64,000 nucleotides of DNA from an uncultured Ellagibacter sp. (GTDB lineage Bacteria > Actinomycetota > Coriobacteriia > Coriobacteriales > Eggerthellaceae). The stretch spans positions 38,846 through 102,845 of the forward strand of contig NZ_CAKUBT010000005.1 in the NCBI RefSeq assembly GCF_934643285.1. Direction: 5' to 3'. The notes under the pieces are model-generated. The model saw only the letters and a program-made list of their open reading frames with translations, was not told where the DNA came from and ran no database searches. How positions within the stretch are numbered: position 1 is the stretch's first letter; the number at the start of each line of letters is the position of its first letter. The translations under genes and the position numbers were made by a program. Below, in pieces: positions 57,273-64,000 of this stretch.

Positions 57273-58799
57273 CTAGTACTTCGAGGTAATCTTCCCGCTC
57301 TCGACGTCTTTCAAGCGACGCATCTCGATTGCAATGAAGATGGCGACCGTGAAGATGGCGAGGAAGTCCGCCACCGGCGTCGCAATATAGAGGGCGTCCA
57401 AGCCCGTGAACTGCGGGAACCAACCAGGCAGCACCTCAGGCAGCCAGAACATGAGCGGCAAGAGGAACAGCACCTGACGCGTGAGCGAGAGGATCGTCGA
57501 CTTCATCGGCTGGCCGGTCGCCTGGAAGTAGTTCGAGCCCACAATCTGGAAGCCCACGAAAGGAAGCATGAGCAGCTGGACCTTCAGCGCGAAGATGGTG
57601 AACTCGGCGAGCGACGCGTTCGTGATGCCGAACAGGCCCACGATCTGGTTCGGGAACAGGTGCACGAGCACCCACATCATAACGGCGAGCGAGGTGGCGA
57701 ACGCCACACCCAGCCAGAGCGTCTTGCGCACGCGCGCGATGATCTTCGCGCCGTAGTTGAACCCGAGCAGCGGCTGGATAGCAATCGAGACGCCGACGAG
57801 CGGCATCACCGTGAACATGGCGATGCGCTGCACGACGCCGATGGAGGCGAGCGCGCCCTCGGCGCCGATAGCGCTCACACTGCCGTACTTCACCAGCAGG
57901 AAGTTCACGGCGAAGTTCACGACCGCGGCACCTGCCTGAACGGCAAAGCTCGCAAGGCCGAGCGAGAGGATGGCGCGGATGATCTTCGCGTGGGGACGCA
58001 TGCAGTGCAGATGAAGCTTGAGCGGCGCGTTCTTCGTGAATATGAAAAACCACAGCACCGAGACGCACGACGCAGCTTGGCCGATCAGCGTGGCGTAAGC
58101 GGACCCAGCTACGCCCCAGCCAAGCTTCAAAACGAAGATATAGTTGAAGATGGTGCAGACCACCGCGCCGATGACCATGGTCAGAAGCGCGCGGTTGGGG
58201 GCGCCCGCCGTGCGGATGAAGTTGTTCACGCCCATGCCGATCATCTGCAACACGAAACCGAAGCTCAGGATCTGGATGAACGTCGCAGCGTACGGACGCA
58301 CCTCGTCGGTCGCGCTCGAGAAGGTAAGGAACGCATCGAGCAGCGGCGGGTATGCCGCGATGGCGGCGATGATGATCCAGAGGATAATGCCAAGCGTCAC
58401 GGTGTTGCCAAGGCTGATTTCCGCATCCGCTTTGCGCCCTTCGCCCAAACGCAATGCGGCAAGCGCGTTGCCGCCGTTGCCGACAAGCATCGCGAGCGCC
58501 ATGAACACGATCATGAGCGGCGCCGCGACCGTTGCCGCCGACAGGCCGATTTCCCCCATCGCCTGCCCGAGGAAGATGGAGTCGATCAGGTTGTACGCCG
58601 CGTTCACCAGCATGCCCAGGATAGCGGGAATAGCGAACTCGGTGATGAGCCGCGGAAGGGACGCCGTGCCCATGCGGGTGACGCGATCATTGCCCTGCGG
58701 CTTGCGCGCGGGAGTTCCTTTAGGAGAAGAGGGGGTGCCCACCGAGGTTTCGGGGGTCGATTTCAAGGATTGGCCACGTTGTTCTTCTTGTGCCGTCAT
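57273..58799 (-). CDS. MATE-family efflux transporter
   Basis: 508 aa, 12 membrane spans in two homologous halves (PRLITEFAIPAILGMLVNAAYNLIDSIFLGQ; LGLASFAVQAGAAVVNFAVNFLL). NorM/MepA type Na+ or H+ drug antiporter. A 45-residue Ser/Thr/Pro/Lys-rich cytoplasmic extension precedes the first span. ATG 58799 has GAGG seven bases upstream. ATATGCATAC (58797) and GTATGCATAT (58855) inverted sites flank its promoter region. 58863-59077 holds no recognisable gene. Confidence 0.92.
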   Translation of the reverse strand: MTAQEEQRGQSLKSTPETSVGTPSSPKGTPARKPQGNDRVTRMGTASLPRLITEFAIPAILGMLVNAAYNLIDSIFLGQAMGEIGLSAATVAAPLMIVFMALAMLVGNGGNALAALRLGEGRKADAEISLGNTVTLGIILWIIIAAIAAYPPLLDAFLTFSSATDEVRPYAATFIQILSFGFVLQMIGMGVNNFIRTAGAPNRALLTMVIGAVVCTIFNYIFVLKLGWGVAGSAYATLIGQAASCVSVLWFFIFTKNAPLKLHLHCMRPHAKIIRAILSLGLASFAVQAGAAVVNFAVNFLLVKYGSVSAIGAEGALASIGVVQRIAMFTVMPLVGVSIAIQPLLGFNYGAKIIARVRKTLWLGVAFATSLAVMMWVLVHLFPNQIVGLFGITNASLAEFTIFALKVQLLMLPFVGFQIVGSNYFQATGQPMKSTILSLTRQVLFLLPLMFWLPEVLPGWFPQFTGLDALYIATPVADFLAIFTVAIFIAIEMRRLKDVESGKITSKY

Positions 58800-59077
58800 A
58801 TGCATACCTCATGCTTCAATCGTCTCATTTGCCATTTTTCGGAAACACACGATTGTATGCATATCTGCGCATAAGAAGGAACAGTTTATCACGCCCACCG
58901 CGCGAAAGCGACGGCAAACGGAAGGCGAAATGGGAAGGCGGGGAACCCGAAGCGGCCACGCAAGACGGGAAGCGCGCCGTGGAGTACGCAAGATGAGGCG
59001 TGCGCCGCGAGCCATGCATGCTGCGACGTGCACCGCGACCACGCACAACACGACGTGCACTGTGGCGCTCGGGCTCG

Positions 59078-60004
59078 CTAAAGCAGGTGCACCTCGCCCG
59101 AAGCGACGGCTTTCGTCTCGCCGTCTTCCAGTCGAAGAATCAGCCGCCCGGACGCGTCGACTCCGCGCACCGTGCCCTCGCAGACGACTTCCCCCAGCTG
59201 GTTGGTCATACGGACGAAACGCCCCTCGAGCATCGAATGCTCGGCGAACTCGCCCGAAAGCGCTGCGAACCCGCCGTCGCACCAGCGGCGATACAGGGGC
59301 TCGAACTCGTGGAGAACCGCATCGCCCACGGCATTGATCGCAGCTTCGCGCTCGCAGGTGAACCCGAAGCCAAGATCAGCCAGATACGCTGGCGCGTTCT
59401 TCCCGCCGACTTTCATCGCGTCCTCGGGCGGCTCGACGTTCACGCCGATTCCCACGCATATCCCACCTGCATGGACCTCCGAGGAGATGCCGGCAAGCTT
59501 GGAATAGAGGTCTTTGATGCTTGCAAGCTTCTCTTCCCCCGCCTGGAGCCCCTGAGTTTGGCGGGGATGCGCCACGCGCAGTTCCGCAGCGAAGCGAGGA
59601 CTGTCTGAGCATGGCGTATTCTCGCCGAACTCAGGGGTGGTATCGCAGGTTGACGAAGGCGCGCAGGCCTCGCATTCCCCGCCCACCAGCACGACATCGT
59701 TCGGCCACTTGATGCAGATGCGGCGCGCCTGGTCGTCCACGACAAGGCTCGCCAGCGCGCGGCGCACCGCGATTGCGACGACGAGCGCCAGCGTGGGAAG
59801 CTCGCGCATGTCGACCTCGGGACGCAGAAGAATCGACTCGTACATGCCGCCGCGAGGGCTCTTCCATGCACGGCCCTGTCGCCCATAGCCGCCAGTTTGA
59901 CGATATGCCCTGATGGCGAGCCCTTCCGGTTCACCATCCTCAATCGCACGCTTAATCACCTCATTGGTGGAGTCCACCGATTCGAGCACCTGCAAGCGAA
60001 ACAC
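59078..60004 (-). CDS. birA: Biotin-[acetyl-CoA-carboxylase] ligase with palindromic-element insertion
   Basis: 308 aa, catalytic BirA without the N-terminal HTH, so a ligase only. ESVDSTNEV, GGYGRQGRAWKSPRGGMY (biotinyl-AMP loop), IKWPNDVVL, GVNV. Between NDVVLVGGE and KLASIKDL, where the family has only a short turn, an extra segment of about 45 residues (including TPCSDSPRFAAELRVAHP) is encoded by the 59549-59637 element. The frame is intact. Confidence 0.92.
   Translation of the reverse strand: MFRLQVLESVDSTNEVIKRAIEDGEPEGLAIRAYRQTGGYGRQGRAWKSPRGGMYESILLRPEVDMRELPTLALVVAIAVRRALASLVVDDQARRICIKWPNDVVLVGGECEACAPSSTCDTTPEFGENTPCSDSPRFAAELRVAHPRQTQGLQAGEEKLASIKDLYSKLAGISSEVHAGGICVGIGVNVEPPEDAMKVGGKNAPAYLADLGFGFTCEREAAINAVGDAVLHEFEPLYRRWCDGGFAALSGEFAEHSMLEGRFVRMTNQLGEVVCEGTVRGVDASGRLILRLEDGETKAVASGEVHLL
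59549..59637 (-). repeat. Palindromic element copy vi, inside birA
   Basis: 89 bp. Arms CCCCTGAGTTTGGCGGGGAT then GCGCCA pair with TGGCG...CGCCGAACTCAGGGG; core GCGCAGTTCCGCAGCGAAGC then GAGGACTGTCTGAGCA. Followed by ATCGCAGGTTGA, as copy iii is followed by CTCGCAGGTTGA. Confidence 0.85.
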
Positions 60005-60079
60005 CGCACCGCTTCCTTTCCCGCGTCATCTTCCTCACGCATTATGCCCGAAAACGGCGGGTTGTGCAGCTTGCTCGCG

Positions 60080-60085
60080 TATAAT
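60080..60085 (+). promoter_or_regulatory. -10 box of a probable leaderless transcript
   Basis: Consensus TATAAT ends seven bases before ATG 60093, so transcription would begin at or next to the start codon; no Shine-Dalgarno. Confidence 0.5.
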
Positions 60086-60092
60086 GGCAGCC

Positions 60093-61379
60093 ATGGAAAA
60101 CCACAGCGACATACTCTACGAGCTTTTGAACATGGGCGAGGCCATGCTACTCGCGGGCGCCGAGGTGAGCCGCGTGGAAAGCACGCTTTCCAACGTCGGT
60201 CGCGCCTTTGGTGCGAGCGCCATGAACGTGTTCGCGATCACCGCAACGCTTGTCGTCACAATGGATTTCCCCGATGGCGAGCGCCTCACGCAAACGCGGC
60301 GCATCGTCGCGCCGGGACCGACGGACTACCGCGTCGTCGCCGCCTTCCACAAACTCGGGAAGCAATGCTGTAAGAAGACCCCGAGCGTCAAGGAGCTCGC
60401 CGAGAGCATCAAGTGCTGCACCGAGCAACCCCCCGATCGTGCGACGTTCTACCTGGGGAGCATCTTCGCCGCATCGGGCTTCACCGTGTTTTTCGGCGGC
60501 ACGGCAGTCGATGCCCTTTTCGCCGCAGTGTTCGCTGTGCTCATCTGCCTTTTGCAAGAGAAGCTCGCGCCACGCTGTCCCAACATGCTCATGTTCAACC
60601 TGCTGTGCTCGTTTCTCGCCGGCGTGGGAACGTGCGCGAGCGTTGCGTTCGTCGAGGCTATTGCGGCGGGCATTCTCGGCGTGGATATCAGCAGCGCGAA
60701 CGCGCTTCAGGGCGCCAACCCGCTCATCCACCTGGACAAGATTCTCATCGGCGAGGTCATGCTGCTGATTCCCGGCATCTTCATGACGAACGCTATCCAC
60801 GACATGCTCGTCGGCGACACCGTGGCCGGCACCATGCGCTTTGTGGAAACGATGCTGTGGGCGGTGGCGCTGGCGGGCGGGTTCATGACCGCAATCTTCC
60901 TGTTCGACGGAAGCCACAACGTCGGCCCCGGGTTCGAGCTCAACTGGATGGGTGTTACCGCCCAGCTCATAGCAGCGTTTTTCGGCGCGGCGGGTTTCGC
61001 GATGATCTTTCACCTGCCCCGCAAGTATCTCGCAGCCGCATCGATCGGCGGCATCCTCAGCTGGGCGATCTATCTGGCCGTCGGGTGCGTGTCGAACAGC
61101 GTGTTCTTCCCCGCGCTCGTCGCGAGTGCCTTTTCCGCGCTGTATTCCGAAGCGCTCGCCCAGTGGCGCGATATTCCCTCGCTGCTGTTCGTGATTCCCT
61201 CCGTCGTGCCGCTCATTCCCGGCGCCCCGCTGTACTACACGATGAGCTTCGCTGTGGCAGCCGACTGGACGCAAGTGGCGGCCTATGCGATGAGGACGGG
61301 GCAGTTTGCCCTGGGAATTGCCGTCGGCATGTGCGTGACCTGGCTGTTCGCAAGCCTCTTGAAGCCCAAATCGCGATAG
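60093..61379 (+). CDS. Threonine/serine exporter family protein (ThrE-like, fused ThrE_1/ThrE_2)
   Basis: 428 aa. N-terminal cytoplasmic DUF1212 domain (LLNMGEAMLLAGAEVSRVESTLSNVGRAFG... FAITATLVVT) then about ten membrane spans, matching ThrE-type exporters with both halves in one chain. The C-terminal half has VIPSVVPLIPGAPLYYTM typical of DUF3815. ATG 60093 follows a perfect -10 box. Confidence 0.88.
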   Translation: MENHSDILYELLNMGEAMLLAGAEVSRVESTLSNVGRAFGASAMNVFAITATLVVTMDFPDGERLTQTRRIVAPGPTDYRVVAAFHKLGKQCCKKTPSVKELAESIKCCTEQPPDRATFYLGSIFAASGFTVFFGGTAVDALFAAVFAVLICLLQEKLAPRCPNMLMFNLLCSFLAGVGTCASVAFVEAIAAGILGVDISSANALQGANPLIHLDKILIGEVMLLIPGIFMTNAIHDMLVGDTVAGTMRFVETMLWAVALAGGFMTAIFLFDGSHNVGPGFELNWMGVTAQLIAAFFGAAGFAMIFHLPRKYLAAASIGGILSWAIYLAVGCVSNSVFFPALVASAFSALYSEALAQWRDIPSLLFVIPSVVPLIPGAPLYYTMSFAVAADWTQVAAYAMRTGQFALGIAVGMCVTWLFASLLKPKSR

Positions 61380-61409
61380 GGAGTCCACTTGTCAAGCGAG
61401 GGAGGGAGA

Positions 61410-61597
61410 CCTGCCAGAAATCGGGTGGTTTTCATCATCTGAAAGGGGCGAGGTGGGTAATGGGGAGAACATCTCGGGCGCTTGCACTAATTCGACCTGG
61501 TCTTTTGGTCCTGCGTTGCGAGGAGACATCATAGGCTGGGCTGGATTGGGCAGCGGATTGCCTGCCAGATGATGAAAACTGCCGATTTTCTGGCAGT
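61410..61597. repeat. Rep-A element, copy 3 (188 bp)
   Basis: Left arm CCTGCCAGAAATCGGGTGG then TTTTCATCATC; right arm GATGATGAAAACTGCCGAT then TTTCTGGCAG. Internal TCGACCTGGTCTTTTG at offset 82. The surrounding 61380-61715 has no gene. Confidence 0.75.
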
Positions 61598-61715
61598 TAC
61601 CCCCTCGTTTTCCGCAAAGCCCAGCACATTTTCGCAGAACATAATTGGGGACTGTCATCAGGTGTAATACCTTCGCCGACTCGTTCACGAAAGCACCGCG
61701 CCCACAAGAATCAAA

Positions 61716-61748
61716 AATCCCGCCATCGAGGTGCTCGGTGGCGGGATT
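61716..61748 (-). terminator. Terminator after folP-folK
   Basis: AATCCCGCCA/TGGCGGGATT hairpin then TTTTGATTC on the minus strand. Confidence 0.85.
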
Positions 61749-61778
61749 GCTGATTGAGGAAACTCAAGCGGGCCGTGC

Positions 61779-63092
61779 TTACAGCTTCACGGCGCGGCCG
61801 ACGCGTTGGTCCTCGGGAACGCTCGCAACGGGCGTGCCGTCGGCGAGAACGTGGTTGGGAGAAATCTCGAGCAGAGGCTTCACCACGAAGTCGCGCTCGC
61901 AGATGCGCGGGTGCGGCAGCGTGAGCACATCGTTATCCACCACATAGAGCTGGTAGTCAAGGATGTCGACATCGCAGGTGCGCGGGCCGTTCTCGATTTC
62001 GCGCACGCGGCCCAGGCTGTTCTCGATTGCGTGCAGGTATTCCAGCAGCTCCTTCGGCGCCACGCCCGTGCGCATGAGCACAACGGCGTTCACGAACGGC
62101 TCCTGGTCGAGATAGTACGCAGGCTCGCTCTCGTAGTAGCTCGACACATCGACGATTTGCGAGTCGGGAATCATGCATAGCTGGCCGATCGCATGCTCGA
62201 TCTGGGCGATCTTGCCCTCGCGCTCCTCGCCAGGCTCCGCAACGAGCGCCACGTTGCAGCCCAGCCCCAGGTAGCAATAGGGGCGCAAATCCTTCAGCGC
62301 CTTCACGGTTTCTTCCACGTTGTGGGCACGCACCACGCCCGCGCCCAGCTCGCACGCCATGAGCGCCTCAGCCGCAGATGCGCGATCGCGGTCGTGAGGG
62401 TCCTCGATTCCGTAGGCCTCGCCGATGTAGCTCTTGCGCGAAACCGCGACCATCGAGGGGTAGCCCAGACGCGCAATCTCGTGGAAGTTGCGCATGAGCT
62501 CCATGGTTTGCGAAGCGGTCTTGCCGAACCCAGGGCCGGGGTCGAGGCAGATTCGGTCGTGCGCGATGCCCGCCGCTTCCAGTTCTTCCGCACGTTTTGC
62601 CAGGTAATCGCGCACTTCTACGACAACGTCGTCGTAGACGGGGTCATTCTGCATGGTGCGTGGCTCGCCCTTCATGTGCATGACGACGAGGCCTGCGTCG
62701 CACAAGCGTGCAACCTCGACCATCGCAGGGTCGCGGAAGCCCGACACGTCGTTGATGATGGCGGCACCCGCTTCCACACAAGCGCGCGCGACCTCGGCGT
62801 GGCGCGTATCGATGCTCACGCAGATGCCCGCCTGGGCAAGCTCGCGCACAACTTCAACAGTGCGCGAAAGCTCTTCTGCGACCGACACCTCGGCGGAGCC
62901 GGGACGCGTGGACTCGCCGCCCACGTCGATAATCTTCGCACCCGCGTCAATCATGCTCTTCGCGTGCGCGATCGCCGCGTCGTGCGTGTTGTGCTCTCCC
63001 CCGTCGGAGAACGAATCGGGCGTGACATTCAAGATGCCCATCACGATGGGCATCTTGACGTCGAAGCTATACGAGGCACATTGCCAATTCAC
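61779..63092 (-). CDS. folP: Dihydropteroate synthase / HPPK fusion
   Basis: 437 aa. Residues 13-270 are DHPS: MGILNVTPDSFSDGG, DVGGESTRPG, DTRH, NDVSGF, DPGPGFGKT. From about 275 is 6-hydroxymethyl-dihydropterin pyrophosphokinase (YLGLGCNV..., EPFVNAVVLMRTG, GPRTCDVDILDYQ, LPHPRICERDFVVKPLLEI). Two folate steps in one chain; DHNA aldolase is not present. GTG start with AAGGAG; 11 bp after ftsH. Confidence 0.95.
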   Translation of the reverse strand: MNWQCASYSFDVKMPIVMGILNVTPDSFSDGGEHNTHDAAIAHAKSMIDAGAKIIDVGGESTRPGSAEVSVAEELSRTVEVVRELAQAGICVSIDTRHAEVARACVEAGAAIINDVSGFRDPAMVEVARLCDAGLVVMHMKGEPRTMQNDPVYDDVVVEVRDYLAKRAEELEAAGIAHDRICLDPGPGFGKTASQTMELMRNFHEIARLGYPSMVAVSRKSYIGEAYGIEDPHDRDRASAAEALMACELGAGVVRAHNVEETVKALKDLRPYCYLGLGCNVALVAEPGEEREGKIAQIEHAIGQLCMIPDSQIVDVSSYYESEPAYYLDQEPFVNAVVLMRTGVAPKELLEYLHAIENSLGRVREIENGPRTCDVDILDYQLYVVDNDVLTLPHPRICERDFVVKPLLEISPNHVLADGTPVASVPEDQRVGRAVKL

Positions 63093-63103
63093 GTATGCGC
63101 TCC

Positions 63104-64000
63104 TTAATGTTTGCTGTCCTTGTCGTCTTTGCCATGGTCGCCGTGACCGGCATGGTCGCCATGGGCAATATCGCGAAACCCAGCCTCGAGGTCGCTCAAG
63201 ATCCCATGAGGCGTGAACGCGTCGGTGTGCTTGGCCTCCACGTTGGTCGGTGCACCGTCGGGGCCGTCCACATCATTGCCGCCCATCGCGTTGCCGTTCC
63301 AATTCGGGTCGGCAAGCTTGGCGTCGCGTTCGCGGGCCTCGGCCTCTTCGCGGTCCTTCTTCGCGGTGATCTCGTCCTCGTGCTCGAGGTACTCGCTCCA
63401 GCGGTTGTCGAGAAGCGCCTGACAGGCAGCACCATCGACCGTCTCGCGCTCCAGAAGCACGCTCGCCATGAGGTCCATCTGCTCACGATGCGAGCTCAAG
63501 ATCTCGTAAGCGCGGTCGTGCGCTTCCTTCATGATACGCGCAACCTCGTCGTCGATGCGGCGCGCCGTCTCCTCGGAGTAATCCTGCGTGTTGCCGTAGT
63601 CGCGGCCGAGGAACACCTCGTGGTTGGGCTGGCCGAACACCTGCGTGCCGAGCGCCGCGGACATGCCGTACTGCGTCACCATCGCACGCGCCATCTTCGT
63701 CGCACGCTCGAGGTCGTTGCTTGCGCCCGTGGTCACGTCGTCGCAGAAGATTTCCTCCGCCACGCGACCGCCCATGAAGACCGCCAGCTCGTCGCGCATC
63801 TCGCCCACAGTGTTCAAGACCTTGTCCTCCTTGGGGATGGACAGGGTATAACCGAGCGCGCGACCGCGGGAGATAATCGAAATCTTGTGCACCGGGTCGG
63901 CATGCGGAAGCAGGTGGCCCACAAGGGCATGGCCGCTCTCGTGGTAGGCGATGGTGTGCTTGGTGATTTCGTCCATCACGCGGCCCTTGCGCTCGGGGCC
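63104..64000 (-). CDS. ftsH: ATP-dependent zinc metalloprotease FtsH, C-terminal part
   Basis: 299 codons to the window edge. GPERKGRVMDE at the edge, zinc motif HESGH, GYTLSIPKEDK, GGRVAEEI, TTGASNDLERAT and MVTQYGMS are FtsH protease-domain signatures. ATPase and membrane parts lie outside. The tail beyond the usual end is acidic and His-rich (HGDHAGHGDHGKDDKDSKH). Adjacent folP matches the common ftsH-folP order. Confidence 0.95.
   Translation of the reverse strand, partial: GPERKGRVMDEITKHTIAYHESGHALVGHLLPHADPVHKISIISRGRALGYTLSIPKEDKVLNTVGEMRDELAVFMGGRVAEEIFCDDVTTGASNDLERATKMARAMVTQYGMSAALGTQVFGQPNHEVFLGRDYGNTQDYSEETARRIDDEVARIMKEAHDRAYEILSSHREQMDLMASVLLERETVDGAACQALLDNRWSEYLEHEDEITAKKDREEAEARERDAKLADPNWNGNAMGGNDVDGPDGAPTNVEAKHTDAFTPHGILSDLEAGFRDIAHGDHAGHGDHGKDDKDSKH

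Overview
The window is GC-rich (strongly G/C third positions) and encodes a mixture typical of gut Coriobacteriia, most likely an Eggerthellaceae-type anaerobe (Eggerthella/Gordonibacter/Slackia/Adlercreutzia relatives). The basis is: two cytoplasmic molybdopterin enzymes of the pyrogallol transhydroxylase / catechol dehydroxylase class, each with a 3x[4Fe-4S] partner; a LysR-LuxR hybrid regulator; a Wood-Ljungdahl-type folate set (fhs, fchA, folD); hydrogenase maturation genes; menaquinone methyltransferase; and a TsaB-RimI-TsaD fusion. Genus cannot be fixed from the sequence alone.

Layout. 1-3.8 kb: radical SAM gene (cut by the window edge) and a MerR/TipA-like regulator, whose two promoters both have the 19-bp MerR-type spacer around the same dyad; rarA with a structured, C-rich candidate RNA upstream. 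4-9.3 kb: a small membrane-peptide/VanZ-like pair, galU, a secreted subtilase with three S-layer (SLH) domains and the remnant of another SLH gene. 9.7-17.6 kb: molybdoenzyme cluster I (minus strand; order of transcription MFS, alpha, beta, DASS anion transporter, LysR-LuxR regulator). 17.6-18.6 kb: gene-free, built of small mobile-type repeats. 18.6-25.1 kb: tRNA-Ala, veg, rsmA, flavodoxin-like gene with a basic tail, tatD interrupted by one in-frame UGA, metG, FKBP. 25.2-34.0 kb: molybdoenzyme cluster II (plus strand; TetR, alpha, beta, small protein, VOC, SDR, MFS, truncated SDR, second VOC). 34.1-36.1 kb: repeat-rich scar beside nadE. 36.1-44 kb: hypAB, tatC/tatA-B, amidohydrolase, menG, marR, MFS. 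43.8-64 kb: tsaB-rimI-tsaD, tsaE, pepP, folD-fchA-fhs-coaX, a two-component system, fabH, bioY, MATE, birA, threE-like exporter, folP-folK fusion and the end of ftsH.

The most unusual feature is a family of about 90-bp palindromic elements (six copies seen). Three housekeeping genes (rsmA, the tsaB part of the tsa fusion, birA) carry them as in-frame, translated insertions, in both orientations; two more copies lie between hypB and nadE. The core is conserved, whereas the outer arms differ between copies but remain self-complementary within each copy, so the hairpin rather than the sequence is kept. This resembles the behaviour of Rickettsia palindromic elements. Three further families of short terminal-inverted-repeat elements (about 188, 169 and 145 bp) and a triplicated nadE 3' end are also present.

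Functionally, the two molybdoenzyme clusters look like independent catabolic or reductive modules for hydroxylated aromatic or similar compounds, each with its own transporter and regulator. The rest is housekeeping: one-carbon/folate metabolism, cofactor (CoA, biotin, NAD) supply, protein export, tRNA t6A modification and cell envelope.
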